Numbered from the stretch's first letter, positions 8,672 to 17,513 are shown. The stretch: 64,000 nt of DNA from Candidatus Dechloromonas phosphorivorans (GCA_016714975.1 JADKBR010000001.1:620001-684000); one strand, 5' to 3'. Numbers and translations are program-made. The notes: generated from the letters alone by a model not told the origin.

Positions 8672-8684
8672 TCTCGAATCGAGA
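8672..8684. promoter_or_regulatory. Perfect inverted repeat upstream of the porin gene
   Basis: TCTCGA-A-TCGAGA is a perfect 6+1+6 palindrome 60 bases upstream of the porin start. It could be an operator or the base of a leader hairpin. Nothing in the sequence decides between these. Confidence 0.3.
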
Positions 8685-8743
8685 GGTAAAGCTTAATCAG
8701 CTCGCAAGAGAGATTAAAAACTAACCACTAAGGAGAAATTCTG

Positions 8744-9946
8744 ATGCAAAAGAAACTTATCGCCCTGGCAGTTGCCGGCCTGGCATCGACGGCTGCCTTC
8801 GCGCAGACCAACGTGACCATCTATGGCTCGGTCGACTATGGCTATACCTACCGCTTCGACGCTCGCGGTGTTGATTCGCTGACCAACGGCGGCCGCAACT
8901 TCAACAAGCCGGGCAGCGCCAGCCAGCTCAACGGCGGCCAGCTCAACGGCAACCGCCTCGGCTTCAAGGGCACCGAAGATCTGGGCAACGGCCTGAAGGC
9001 TGTCTTCCTGTTCGAGCAAGGCTGGCAGGGTGACACCGGCGCCGCCGCCAGCTCCACTTCGACCTTCAACCGCCAGGCCTACGTGGGTCTGTCCGGCAAC
9101 TTCGGTACCGTCGTCGGTGGCCGCCTCTACACGCCGCACTACACCTTCGTTTCCGGTCTCGATCCGTTCGGCGCCGGCATGATGGGTTCCTACCGCAACG
9201 TTTACTCGCCGGTCGGTTCCGTCACCGGTGACAACCTGATGGATCCGGTGCGCGTCAACAACGCTCTCGCCTACATGTCCCCGAGCTGGGGTGGCTTCCA
9301 GCTGACCGCTGCCTTCTCGAACAACGCCTTCAGCGCCGACAGCACCAACAACAACGCCCTGAACAACACCGTGTATGCCGTCCTCGGCCAATACACCGGC
9401 GGCATGTTCACGGTCGGTGCCAACTACCACTACATCGCCGGCGGCACGCAAACTGGATCGAGTCTCATCACTGGCCCGCTCTATACCCTGACCGCTGGTC
9501 GCCTCGACAGCGTTCAGAACTTCACGCTGGGCGGCTCGGTCGACTTCAAGGTCGCCAAGGTCATGGCCCTGTACTCGTGGAACGAAGTGGACATCAACGC
9601 GGCCAACGTTGGCAACGGCACGATCAACAACTACATGCTCGGCGCCACCTTCCCGTTCGGCAAGAACGAGGTGCTGGCTTCGTACATCTACTCCGACGGC
9701 AACCGGCAGGTGGGCGGCGATGCACAGCAACTGGCGCTTGGCTACAAGTACAACTTCTCCAAGCGTACTTCTTTCTACAGAGCCTACTCGTGGATCGACA
9801 ACTCCAGCAAGCGCCTGAACGGTGTCGGCGACGCGACCGCTACGGGTTCTTACGATGCGCAAACCAATGCGGGTGGGGTCGCCACCTTCCAGCCGGCCGG
9901 TGTGTGGCAGCAAGCTGTCCAGGTCGGTCTGCGTCACTGGTTCTAA
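8744..9946 (+). CDS. General outer-membrane porin (betaproteobacterial OmpC-like)
   Basis: A 400-residue trimeric porin precursor. The signal peptide MQKKLIALAVAGLASTAAFA is followed by TNVTIYGSVDYGY, the standard mature N-terminus of betaproteobacterial porins. The body alternates amphipathic beta strands with Gly/Asn-rich loops and ends in the outer-membrane signature GLRHWF with a terminal Phe. The AAGGAG ribosome site seven bases before the ATG and the strong terminator suggest high expression. The exact solute preference cannot be read from the sequence. Confidence 0.94.
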   Translation: MQKKLIALAVAGLASTAAFAQTNVTIYGSVDYGYTYRFDARGVDSLTNGGRNFNKPGSASQLNGGQLNGNRLGFKGTEDLGNGLKAVFLFEQGWQGDTGAAASSTSTFNRQAYVGLSGNFGTVVGGRLYTPHYTFVSGLDPFGAGMMGSYRNVYSPVGSVTGDNLMDPVRVNNALAYMSPSWGGFQLTAAFSNNAFSADSTNNNALNNTVYAVLGQYTGGMFTVGANYHYIAGGTQTGSSLITGPLYTLTAGRLDSVQNFTLGGSVDFKVAKVMALYSWNEVDINAANVGNGTINNYMLGATFPFGKNEVLASYIYSDGNRQVGGDAQQLALGYKYNFSKRTSFYRAYSWIDNSSKRLNGVGDATATGSYDAQTNAGGVATFQPAGVWQQAVQVGLRHWF

Positions 9947-9967
9947 TCTGGCGCAAGCCGGATCAGC

Positions 9968-9994
9968 AAAAAGGGTGCTTCGGCACCCTTTTTT
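9968..9994 (+). terminator. Rho-independent terminator of the porin gene
   Basis: AAAAAGGGTGC pairs with GCACCCTTTTTT around a TTCG tetraloop, 21 bases after the porin stop codon. Confidence 0.92.
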
Positions 9995-10030
9995 GTTGCC
10001 GCGAAGCGGCCGGAACACAGCGCCGCAACG

Positions 10031-10060
10031 ACGAAGGGCGCCCCGCGGGGCGCCCTTCGT
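10031..10060 (-). repeat. 30-bp perfect palindrome downstream of proB
   Basis: The arm ACGAAGGGCGCCCCG is followed directly by its exact reverse complement, giving 30 bp of dyad symmetry with no spacer. It lies 18 bases past the proB stop codon. There is only a weak T-rich run beyond it on the minus strand, so it may be a terminator hairpin or an mRNA 3'-end stabiliser. Confidence 0.6.
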
Positions 10061-10078
10061 GCCCTTAGTCCTGCTGAC

Positions 10079-11200
10079 TCAGGCGAGCAGAATCAGGTTG
10101 TCGCGGTGAATGATTTCCGGCTCGTCGACATAGCCGAGCAGCTTTTCGATCGCCGCCGTCGACTTGCGGGCAATCAGGCGGGCTTCGCCGCTGCCGTAGT
10201 TGCTCAGGCCACGCGCCACTTCCCGCCCATCCGGATCGATACACGCCACTGCCGCACCGCGCTCGAACTCGCCCTCGGCGGCGACGACGCCGATCGGCAA
10301 CAGGCTTTTGCCCGCTTTCAGCGCGTTGACCGCACCCGCGTCGAGCAGCAGGCGGCCCGCCAGTTGCAGGTGGTCGGCAAGCCATTGCTTGCGCGCCGCC
10401 AGTGGCTGGGTCAGCGATACCAGCAGCGTGCCCAACGTCTCGCCACTGGCCAGACGGATGATGGCGTCGGCTTCGCGGCCGCTGGCGATCGCCGTGTGCG
10501 TCCCGCTCTGCGCGGCGCGTTTGGCGGCGATAACCTTGGTGATCATGCCGCCCTTGCCGATCGCGCTGCCGGCGCCGCCGGCAATGCGCTCAAGCGCTTC
10601 GTCGCCGGCCGTCGCTTCGCCGATCAGCGTCGCTGACGGATCCTTGCGCGGGTCGGCGGTGTAGAGTCCCCTCTGGTCGGTCAGGATGATCAGCGCGTCG
10701 GCTTCGATCAGGTTGGCGACGAGCGCGCCCAGCGTGTCGTTGTCGCCGAACTTGATCTCGTCGGTGACGACAGTATCGTTTTCGTTGATGATCGGCACCA
10801 CACCGAGCCCAAGCAGCGTCGTCAGCGTCGACCGCGCGTTGAGGTAGCGCTTGCGATCGGCGAGGTCGTCATGCGTCAGCAGGATCTGCGCAGTCTGCAA
10901 GCCATATCGGGAGAATGCGCCTTCATAGACCTGCACCAGCCCCATCTGGCCAACGGCGGCGGCGGCCTGCAACTGGTGGACCGACTTCGGGCGCCTGCTC
11001 CAGCCAAGACGCTGCATGCCGCAGGCGATGGCGCCGGACGAAACCAGCAACACTTCCTTGCCCTGCGCGCGCAGGACACTGATCTGCCGCGCCCAGTCGT
11101 CGATCGCGGCGAGGTCGAGGCCGGCGCCGTTGCCGGTGACCAGCGCCGACCCGACCTTGACGACCAGGCGCCGGGCTTTGGCGAGGCGGGTCTTGCTCAT
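10079..11200 (-). CDS. proB: Glutamate 5-kinase
   Basis: A 373-residue enzyme that phosphorylates glutamate in the first step of proline synthesis. The amino-acid-kinase domain (about 1-260) shows VVKVGSALVT, the IINENDTVVTDEIKFGDND active-site stretch, and GKGGMITKV. The C-terminal part is a PUA domain (GAVNALKAGKSLLPIGVVAAEG and GLSNYGSGEA). The ATG overlaps the obgE stop region by four bases, so translation is coupled to obgE. Last gene of the rplU-rpmA-obgE-proB cluster. Confidence 0.96.
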   Translation of the reverse strand: MSKTRLAKARRLVVKVGSALVTGNGAGLDLAAIDDWARQISVLRAQGKEVLLVSSGAIACGMQRLGWSRRPKSVHQLQAAAAVGQMGLVQVYEGAFSRYGLQTAQILLTHDDLADRKRYLNARSTLTTLLGLGVVPIINENDTVVTDEIKFGDNDTLGALVANLIEADALIILTDQRGLYTADPRKDPSATLIGEATAGDEALERIAGGAGSAIGKGGMITKVIAAKRAAQSGTHTAIASGREADAIIRLASGETLGTLLVSLTQPLAARKQWLADHLQLAGRLLLDAGAVNALKAGKSLLPIGVVAAEGEFERGAAVACIDPDGREVARGLSNYGSGEARLIARKSTAAIEKLLGYVDEPEIIHRDNLILLA

Positions 11201-12297
11201 TCTTCCGCAACAGCGCTGGCCGGCGCGTCGTCATCGATCTCCTCCGCAGGAGAATTATTTTGGGGCGCCGGCCGCGCCATCTTTTCCAGCATTTCGTAGA
11301 CCGCAAAGATCAGCCGCTTCGTCCCATCGCCGCTGATCGCGGCAATCGGAAATACCGGGCCGTCGTAGCCGGTCATCTTCTTGTAGGCCTCGAGAAAGCC
11401 GGCGATCATGGCGCCACGCTCTTCCTCGGGAATCAGGTCGACCTTGTTGAGCACCAACCAGCGCGGCTTGGCGGCGAACGCCGGGTCGTGCTTGAGCAGT
11501 TCGCCGACGATAGCCTGCGCGTCGCGCAGCGGGTCGGCGTCGGGGTCGATCGGCGCGAGGTCCACCACATGCAGCAACAGGCGGGTACGCTGCAGGTGCT
11601 TGAGGAAGCGCAGGCCAAGGCCGGCGCCATCGGCGGCGCCCTCGATCAGGCCCGGCACATCGGCCATGACAAAACTCTTGTCGGGATCGACGCGGACGAC
11701 GCCGAGATTCGGGTGCAGCGTCGTAAACGGGTAGTCAGCGACCTTCGGGCGGGCAGCGGAAACGGCGCGAATCAGCGTGCTCTTGCCGGCATTCGGCAGG
11801 CCGAGCAGGCCCACATCGGCGAGCACGCGCAGTTCGAGCCGCAGTTCGAGTTCCTCGCCCGCTTCACCTTTGGTGCACTGGCGCGGGGCGCGGTTGGTGC
11901 TCGACTTGAAACGAAGATTGCCGAGGCCGCCCTTGCCGCCCTTGGCAACCATCACCTTCTTGTCGTGCTGATCGAGATCAACCAGCACCTGTTCGCTGTT
12001 CTGGTCGAAAATGACGGTGCCGACCGGCATCCGCAACACGATGTCATTGCCGCCGGCGCCAAAGCAATCGGCGCCGCGACCATTTTCACCACGCTGGCCA
12101 AGGAATTTCCGGGCGTAGCGGTAATCGATCAGCGTATTGAGGTTGCGGTCGCCGATGACGTAGACACTGCCGCCGCGACCGCCATCGCCCCCATCCGGCC
12201 CGCCCAACGGGGCAAATTTCTCGCGGCGGAATGAAGCAACGCCATTTCCGCCGTCACCAGCCTTGACGTAAATCTTCGCCTCGTCGATGAATTTCAT
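11197..12297 (-). CDS. obgE: GTPase ObgE/CgtA
   Basis: A 366-residue ribosome-associated GTPase. The N-terminal glycine-rich Obg fold (about 1-158) includes GGPDGGDGGRGGSVY. The G domain has G1 GLPNAGKST at residues 166-174, G3 DVPGLIEGA, and G4 NKVDLI. The C-terminus is a short acidic tail (EEIDDDAPASAVAEE). In the family it links 50S assembly to stress responses. It follows rpmA after a terminator hairpin, so obgE-proB may be read at a lower level than the ribosomal genes. Confidence 0.96.
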   Translation of the reverse strand: MKFIDEAKIYVKAGDGGNGVASFRREKFAPLGGPDGGDGGRGGSVYVIGDRNLNTLIDYRYARKFLGQRGENGRGADCFGAGGNDIVLRMPVGTVIFDQNSEQVLVDLDQHDKKVMVAKGGKGGLGNLRFKSSTNRAPRQCTKGEAGEELELRLELRVLADVGLLGLPNAGKSTLIRAVSAARPKVADYPFTTLHPNLGVVRVDPDKSFVMADVPGLIEGAADGAGLGLRFLKHLQRTRLLLHVVDLAPIDPDADPLRDAQAIVGELLKHDPAFAAKPRWLVLNKVDLIPEEERGAMIAGFLEAYKKMTGYDGPVFPIAAISGDGTKRLIFAVYEMLEKMARPAPQNNSPAEEIDDDAPASAVAEE

Positions 12298-12313
12298 CTT
12301 CCGCCCCCACCAA

Positions 12314-12344
12314 CAAAAAAGCCCTATCCGGCGGATAGGGCTTG
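12314..12344 (-). terminator. Terminator/attenuator between rpmA and obgE
   Basis: On the minus strand GCCCTATCC and GGATAGGGC form a stem with a short GCC-type loop, followed by TTTTTTG. It lies 20 bases past the rpmA stop and 17 before obgE, so it should reduce read-through from ribosomal-protein genes into obgE-proB. Confidence 0.8.
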
Positions 12345-12363
12345 CGGTCTCCGCCGTGCCGAC

Positions 12364-12627
12364 TTATGCGGCGACCGGAACGATGATGACCGTACGGCGA
12401 TTCTTGGCGCCCTTGACGGCAAACTCGACCACACCATCCTTGAGTGCGAACAGGGTATGGTCCTTGCCGCAACCGACATTTTCGCCCGGGTGGAACTCGG
12501 TGCCGCGCTGGCGAACGAGGATGTTGCCAGCGAGAACGAACTGCCCGCCGTAGCGCTTGACGCCAAGCCGTTTTGACTCTGAATCGCGGCCATTGCGTGA
12601 ACTGCCGCCCGCTTTCTTGTGTGCCAT
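12364..12627 (-). CDS. rpmA: 50S ribosomal protein L27
   Basis: An 87-residue protein beginning MAHKKAGGSSRNGRDSESKR, the invariant L27 N-terminus that reaches the peptidyl-transferase centre. It continues with the KRYGGQFV and ILVRQRGTEFHPGENVG blocks. It lies 21 bases downstream of rplU and shares its promoter. Confidence 0.98.
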   Translation of the reverse strand: MAHKKAGGSSRNGRDSESKRLGVKRYGGQFVLAGNILVRQRGTEFHPGENVGCGKDHTLFALKDGVVEFAVKGAKNRRTVIIVPVAA

Positions 12628-12648
12628 TTGTTAGCTCCTTCTGTGACC

Positions 12649-12960
12649 TCAGGCAGCGATCGTGTCGATGCGCAGTTCGGTGTAGTTCTGACGATGGCCC
12701 TGATGCTTCTGATAATGCTTGCGACGGCGCATCTTGAAAATATTGATCTTGTCGTGGCGACCGTGGGAAACCACGGTGCACGTGACGGTGGCGCCAGCAA
12801 CGAGAGGGGCGCCGACCTTCACTGACTCGCCTTCGCCTACCATGAGGACCTGATCGAGGGTGATTTCTGCGCCAACTTCTGCCGGTATCTGTTCTACTTT
12901 GAGTTTTTGGCCGGCGCAAACGCGATACTGCTTGCCGCCGGTTTTTATGACCGCATACAT
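12649..12960 (-). CDS. rplU: 50S ribosomal protein L21
   Basis: A 103-residue protein starting MYAVIKTGGKQYRV, with the C-terminal YQKHQGHRQNYTELRI block typical of L21. The ATG at 12960 is the family start; an in-frame ATG eight codons upstream was not used. First gene of the rplU-rpmA cluster, behind a clear promoter. Confidence 0.98.
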   Translation of the reverse strand: MYAVIKTGGKQYRVCAGQKLKVEQIPAEVGAEITLDQVLMVGEGESVKVGAPLVAGATVTCTVVSHGRHDKINIFKMRRRKHYQKHQGHRQNYTELRIDTIAA

Positions 12961-13006
12961 GGTTGGACTCCGAAAATGAACCAAAGGGTGTTACAAAGAA
13001 CCGCAC

Positions 13007-13034
13007 ATTATACGGAAAATTGCCCACAGGTCAA
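13007..13034 (-). promoter_or_regulatory. Sigma-70 promoter of rplU-rpmA
   Basis: On the minus strand TTGACC (13034-13029) and TATAAT (13012-13007) are separated by 16 bases. The -10 box is a perfect consensus, and the predicted start of transcription is about 40 bases upstream of the rplU start codon. Confidence 0.85.
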
Positions 13035-13117
13035 AGCCCGGTCGCGCCTTGTGGTAGACTTTCGCCCTTTCAAATCCCCTCTCCCCCGGCGCCTCTCCCT
13101 GCGAGCGGGGGTGATTC

Positions 13118-13136
13118 GCGAGTCGTTGCGACTCGC
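13118..13136 (+). repeat. Leader hairpin upstream of the FKBP gene
   Basis: GCGAGTCG-TTG-CGACTCGC is a perfect 8-bp stem with a 3-base loop, ending just upstream of the GGAG ribosome site at 13143-13146. It adjoins a CCCCTCTCCCCC-type degenerate intergenic repeat at 13076-13110. No T tract follows, so it is not a simple terminator. Confidence 0.5.
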
Positions 13137-13153
13137 CAAATCCGGAGCAATTC

Positions 13154-13498
13154 ATGGCTGAAATCACCACCGTCTCGGGTCTCATCTACGAAGACAGCAC
13201 CATCGGCGACGGCGCCGAAGCGCGCGCTGGCGACCATGTCGTCGTCCATTACACCGGCTGGCTGACCAACGGCAGCAAGTTCGATTCGAGCAAGGATCGT
13301 AACGATCCTTTCTCGTTTCCGCTCGGCCAGCGGCACGTAATCTCCGGCTGGGATGAAGGCGTGCAGGGCATGAAGGTCGGCGGCACGCGCAAGCTGACCA
13401 TCCCGCCGCAACTCGGCTACGGCGCGCGCGGCGCCGGTGGCGTAATTCCGCCGAACGCGACGCTGGTTTTCGAGGTTGAATTGCTCGCCATCAAATGA
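13154..13498 (+). CDS. FKBP-type peptidyl-prolyl cis-trans isomerase
   Basis: A 114-residue single FKBP domain with no signal peptide, hence cytoplasmic. Conserved blocks are VVHYTGWLTNG, FDSSKDR, VISGWDEGVQGMKVGG, and YGARGAGGVIPPNATLVFEVELL. These include the active-site Tyr, Phe, Trp and Asp residues. The ATG is preceded by GGAG. The stop overlaps the start of the downstream pseudouridine synthase by four bases (ATGA), so the two are co-translated. Confidence 0.95.
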   Translation: MAEITTVSGLIYEDSTIGDGAEARAGDHVVVHYTGWLTNGSKFDSSKDRNDPFSFPLGQRHVISGWDEGVQGMKVGGTRKLTIPPQLGYGARGAGGVIPPNATLVFEVELLAIK

Positions 13499-14601
13499 GC
13501 GACTCCGGCAACGAGCGAAGGGCGAAACGGTCGCCCAGCCAGCCCGTCAGCGACGACCCGTGGGCCAAGTGGCGTCAGCCGGAGGCGGCGCCAGTTCCCC
13601 CTCCTGTCGAGCGTCCCGCCCCCATCCACCGGGAAGAAACGGTCAGGCTCGCGGCCACCGCCGAGGTACCGGCACCGCGTGAACCGCTACCGGTCACCGA
13701 GGCGCGCACGCGCCCGACGGGCACTTTGAGTCCGATAAGGTCTGCGGCGCCGAAGCGCCCGGCAGCGAAAAAGCCGTTCAAAAAGCCGTCGACCGCACCC
13801 GAAAGGAAATCCCCTGGGGAGGCAGCAGGCGTGCCTCGCGCGCCGACCCCGCAGCGCGAACCCGGCGCTCCGCCGGCAGGTGTCCGCCTGTCCAAGGTGA
13901 TGTCGGCGCGCGGGATGTGTTCGCGGCGTGAGGCGGACCTGTGGATTGAGCGCGGCTGGGTGTTCGTCGATGGCGAACGCATTTCCGAACTGGGATCGCG
14001 CATCGACCCCGATGCCGATATTTCGATTTCCAAGGAAGCGAAGCAGGATCAGGCGAAGCAGGTGACGATCCTGCTCAACAAGCCGGTCGGCTATGTTTCC
14101 GGCCAGCCCGAGCCGGGTTCGACGCCGGCGGTGACCCTGATTTCGGCGGAAACGCAGGTCAGGCAGTCGGGTGACCCGGAGTTCAGGCCGTGGATGCTGC
14201 GTGGACTGGCACCGGCCGGACGCCTCGACGTCGATTCGACCGGCCTGCTGGTGCTGACACAGGACGGCCGGATCGCGAAGAAGCTGATCGGCGAGGACAG
14301 CGATGCCGAAAAGGAATACCTGGTTCGGGTCAGCGGCGAGCTGGTCAAGGATGGCCTCAGGCTGCTCAACCATGGCCTTGAACTCGACGACAAGCCACTG
14401 AAGCCGGCGCGCGTCAAGCAGATCAACGCGGATCAACTACACTTCATCCTGCGCGAAGGCAAGAAGCGCCAGATTCGCCGCATGTGCGAACTGGTCGGAC
14501 TGCGCGTGACCGGCCTCAAGCGGGTGCGCATCGGCAAGGTCAAGCTCGGTGACCTGGCGCTAGGGCAGTGGCGCTTCCTGCGCGCCGACGAGGCGTTCTG
14601 A
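13495..14601 (+). CDS. rRNA pseudouridine synthase, RsuA/RluB/E/F family, with long N-terminal extension
   Basis: A 368-residue protein. Residues 1-125 are a Pro/Ala/Lys/Arg-rich, probably disordered extension. An S4 RNA-binding domain follows (VRLSKVMSARGMCSRREADLWIERG...). The catalytic domain contains GRLDVDSTGLLVLTQDG with the nucleophilic Asp and ends with EGKKRQIRRMCELVG. ILLNKPVGYVSGQPEP and EKEYLVRV resemble RluF more than RsuA, but the exact target uridine cannot be assigned. Its start overlaps the FKBP stop. Confidence 0.88.
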   Translation: MSDSGNERRAKRSPSQPVSDDPWAKWRQPEAAPVPPPVERPAPIHREETVRLAATAEVPAPREPLPVTEARTRPTGTLSPIRSAAPKRPAAKKPFKKPSTAPERKSPGEAAGVPRAPTPQREPGAPPAGVRLSKVMSARGMCSRREADLWIERGWVFVDGERISELGSRIDPDADISISKEAKQDQAKQVTILLNKPVGYVSGQPEPGSTPAVTLISAETQVRQSGDPEFRPWMLRGLAPAGRLDVDSTGLLVLTQDGRIAKKLIGEDSDAEKEYLVRVSGELVKDGLRLLNHGLELDDKPLKPARVKQINADQLHFILREGKKRQIRRMCELVGLRVTGLKRVRIGKVKLGDLALGQWRFLRADEAF

Positions 14602-14613
14602 ACAAGCGCCGGC

Positions 14614-15051
14614 TCAGGCCGAGCCGGTAACCGCCCGCCCGCGCACCGGGGGCATGACCACTGCTTCGCCTTCGATGACGACCTTGCCGGCCACCACGCA
14701 AATGCTGTCGAGCGTGACGCGATTCTTGGCCACATTGATTTCCTTGACGGTGACGGTGGCCTTGACGGTATCGCCCGGGCGGACCGGCCCCTTGAACTTC
14801 AGCGTCTGCGACAGGTAGATGCTGCCCGGACCAGGCAGTTGATTGGCAAGCACGGCTGAGATGAAGGCGGCTGACAGCATGCCGTGGGCGATGCGCCCTC
14901 CGAACCCGGTGTTCTTGGAATACTCCTCGTCCAGATGGGCCGGATTGGTGTCCATCGAGATCCCGGAAAACAGGATGATGTCGGCTTCGGTGACGGTCTT
15001 GGCGACGCTGGCCGACATGCCGGTGTGCAGTTGATCGACGTAATGAGTCAT
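14614..15051 (-). CDS. MaoC-like (R)-specific enoyl-CoA hydratase (PhaJ type)
   Basis: A 145-residue single hot-dog domain. The catalytic Asp/His pair is in FSGISMDTNPAHLDEEY, followed by GGRIAHGMLSAAFISAVL. PhaJ-type enzymes hydrate trans-2-enoyl-CoA to (R)-3-hydroxyacyl-CoA, feeding polyhydroxyalkanoate synthesis from beta-oxidation; that link is family knowledge, since no pha gene is nearby. The ATG at 15051 (MTHYVDQLHTGMSASV) matches the family start; longer in-frame versions add unrelated sequence. Confidence 0.85.
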   Translation of the reverse strand: MTHYVDQLHTGMSASVAKTVTEADIILFSGISMDTNPAHLDEEYSKNTGFGGRIAHGMLSAAFISAVLANQLPGPGSIYLSQTLKFKGPVRPGDTVKATVTVKEINVAKNRVTLDSICVVAGKVVIEGEAVVMPPVRGRAVTGSA

Positions 15052-15100
15052 GCTGGGCTCCTGTGCTGATGCGTTGGCTGGGGTAGGCAACTTTACCATG

Positions 15101-16303
15101 TCATTCGGTGCGCAGCGCCTCGACCGGATCAAGACGGGCGGCGCGCCGGGCCGGCAGTACGCCGGCGGCAAGGCCGATGGCGATGGCGACCCCCTCGGCC
15201 AGCAGCACGAAGCTGAACGGGGTGTGCACCGGCAGCGCAGGCAGGGCAAAATGAATGGCCTGCGCCAGCCCGAATCCAAGCAGCAGGCCAAGAAACCCGC
15301 CAAACGCCGAGAGCGCGACCGCCTCGCCGAGGAAAAGCAGCAGGATGGTGCGCCGGGGGGCGCCGAGGGCGACCAGCAGGCCGATTTCGCCGGTCCGCTC
15401 GGCGACGGCGATGGTCATGATGGTGACGATGCCGACCCCGCCGACCAGCAGCGAGATGCCGCCGAGCGCACCGACGGCCATGGTCAGCACGTTGAGGATG
15501 TTCGACAGCGTCTTCAGCATCTCTTCCTGGGTAATGATGGTGAAGTCCTCACGGCCATGGCGCGCGAGCATGCGCTCCTTGATGGCGCTGGCGACGAGCG
15601 CCGAAGGCACGCCCTCCACGGCGGCGATGTTGATCTCGTCCACGCCCTCGCGGTTGAACAGTTCCTGGGCGCGGGCCGCCGGAATGAAGGCGGTGTCATC
15701 GAGGTCGATGCCGAGAAACTGCCCTTTCGGCGCCATGACGCCGATCACCCGGAAGTGCAGACCGCCGATGCGCAGGCGCTGGCCGAGCGGATTCTCGCTG
15801 CCGAACAGTTCGTTCCTGAGCTTCGACCCGAGAACGACAAAGGCGCGCGCGCTGCTTTCGTCGTCGGCCGGCAGAAATTGCCCGCTTTGCACGGTCGACC
15901 GGAACACCTGCGGCAGATTGGCATTGACGCCGGAAACCAGGGTCCGGCGCGTGCGGCCGTTGCCTTCGACCTCGGCATTGCCGCGCACGATCGGGGTCAC
16001 GGCGATGACATTCGCCAGGCGTTCGAGCGACCGGGCATCGTCCAGCGACAGGGGCCTGGCGCTGGACGGCAGGCCGGACGGCGGATGGCCGCCGGTCTTG
16101 GTCTTGCCAGGATGAACGCCGATGACGTTGGTCCCGAACTGGGTAAACTCGCCGAGGACGAAGCGGTGGATGCCTTCTCCGATCGAGGTCAGCAGGATCA
16201 CTGCCGCGATGCCGACGGCAATCCCGAGCAGGGTCAGGAAGCTGCGCAGCCGCTGCGCGGTGACGGCGCGCAGGGCGAGCTGGAGGGCGTCGGCGAACAG
16301 CAT
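15101..16303 (-). CDS. MacB-type ABC transporter permease (second of two)
   Basis: A 400-residue permease with the MacB_PCD plus FtsX layout: an N-terminal helix (LRSFLTLLGIAVGIAAVILL), a periplasmic domain of about 230 residues, and three C-terminal helices with the ERTGEIGLLVALGAPRRTI coupling motif. There is no fused ATPase. It works with the ATP-binding protein encoded two genes upstream. It is paralogous to the gene just upstream, one base away, which suggests a heterodimeric permease. Export of a lipid, peptide or macrolide-like compound is possible; the substrate is unknown. Confidence 0.88.
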   Translation of the reverse strand: MLFADALQLALRAVTAQRLRSFLTLLGIAVGIAAVILLTSIGEGIHRFVLGEFTQFGTNVIGVHPGKTKTGGHPPSGLPSSARPLSLDDARSLERLANVIAVTPIVRGNAEVEGNGRTRRTLVSGVNANLPQVFRSTVQSGQFLPADDESSARAFVVLGSKLRNELFGSENPLGQRLRIGGLHFRVIGVMAPKGQFLGIDLDDTAFIPAARAQELFNREGVDEINIAAVEGVPSALVASAIKERMLARHGREDFTIITQEEMLKTLSNILNVLTMAVGALGGISLLVGGVGIVTIMTIAVAERTGEIGLLVALGAPRRTILLLFLGEAVALSAFGGFLGLLLGFGLAQAIHFALPALPVHTPFSFVLLAEGVAIAIGLAAGVLPARRAARLDPVEALRTE

Positions 16304-16304
16304 C

Positions 16305-17513
16305 TCAATGCTTCATCAGGGCCTGCACCGGGTCGAGCCGGGCGGCCCGGCGGGCGGGCATGACGCCGAACAGCAGTCCCGTCCCGAGCGCCGTTCCGAG
16401 GCCGGCGATGACCGCCCAGTCGGGCGGATAGGCGGGAAAGACCGGGAAGAACTGGCGCAGGGCGAATGCCCCGGACTCGCCGAGCAGATAGCCGACCAGC
16501 GCACCGACAGTCGACAGCATCGCCGCTTCGGTCAGGAAGGCCAGCCGGATCGTGCGGGCCGGCGCGCCGAGCGCCTTGAGCAGGCCGATTTCGCCGGTCC
16601 GCTGGGTGACGGCGACGAGCATGACGTTCATCACCAGGATGCCGGCCACCGCCAGGCTGATCGCGGCGATCCCGGCGACGCCGAGGGTCAGCGTGCCGAG
16701 CAGCTTGTCGAACGTCGCCAGGATGGCATCCTGGGTGATGACCGTGACGTCTTCCTCGCCGCGATGGCGCTGCCTGAGGATCTCCAGCGCACGTTCCTTG
16801 ACCTCGGGAATCGCCTCGCGGCTCTTGGCCTCGATCAGGATGCGGAACAGCGTGTTGGAGTTGAACATCGCCTGCGCCAGCGCCACCGGGATGATGACCA
16901 GTTCGTCGGTGTTCATGCCCAAGCCCTGACCCACCGACTTGAGCACGCCGACCACCCGCAGCCTGCGGTCACCGACACGGATCAGCTTGCCGACCGCCGG
17001 TTCGGCGCCGAACAGTTCATCGCGGATCGTCGCACCGATGACGGCGACCGGCGCGCCCCGCCCCCAGTCGTCGTCGGGCAGTCCACTACCCTGGGCGAGC
17101 TCGAAATTGCGGATGGGCAGGAAATCGCTGACCGAACCGGCGACCATGACTTCCCGCAGCCGCCCGCCGAAGTTGATCTCGGAAGTTCCGACGGCAAGCG
17201 GCGCGACCCGCCGGACCCCGGCGGCACGGAGCAGCGCGGCGGCGTCGTCGATAGTCAGGTCGCGCGGCGTCGTCGTGATCGCATTGGCCGGATTGAACCC
17301 GCCGGTACCCGAGCGGCCAGGCAGGACGATGACGAGGTTGGTGCCGATCGATGAAAACTGGCCGACGACATAGCGCCGGGCGCCGTCGCCGAGCGCCGTC
17401 AGGATGACGACGGCGGCCACGCCGATCGACATGGCGAGCACCGACAGCGCGGTGCGCAGCGGGTAGCCGGTCGCCGCATCGCGGGCGAAGCGCAACGTGT
17501 CAGCCAGGCGCAT
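16305..17513 (-). CDS. MacB-type ABC transporter permease (first of two)
   Basis: A 402-residue MacB_PCD/FtsX permease: an N-terminal helix (LRTALSVLAMSIGVAAVVILTAL), a periplasmic domain, and C-terminal helices with QRTGEIGLLKALGAPARTI. It begins at ATG 17513 (MRLADTLRFARDAATGYPLR), inside the end of the ATPase gene (14-base overlap), so translation is coupled. The close resemblance to the next gene, including the same VMPARRAARLDPVQAL-type C-terminus, points to tandem duplication and divergence. Confidence 0.88.
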   Translation of the reverse strand: MRLADTLRFARDAATGYPLRTALSVLAMSIGVAAVVILTALGDGARRYVVGQFSSIGTNLVIVLPGRSGTGGFNPANAITTTPRDLTIDDAAALLRAAGVRRVAPLAVGTSEINFGGRLREVMVAGSVSDFLPIRNFELAQGSGLPDDDWGRGAPVAVIGATIRDELFGAEPAVGKLIRVGDRRLRVVGVLKSVGQGLGMNTDELVIIPVALAQAMFNSNTLFRILIEAKSREAIPEVKERALEILRQRHRGEEDVTVITQDAILATFDKLLGTLTLGVAGIAAISLAVAGILVMNVMLVAVTQRTGEIGLLKALGAPARTIRLAFLTEAAMLSTVGALVGYLLGESGAFALRQFFPVFPAYPPDWAVIAGLGTALGTGLLFGVMPARRAARLDPVQALMKH

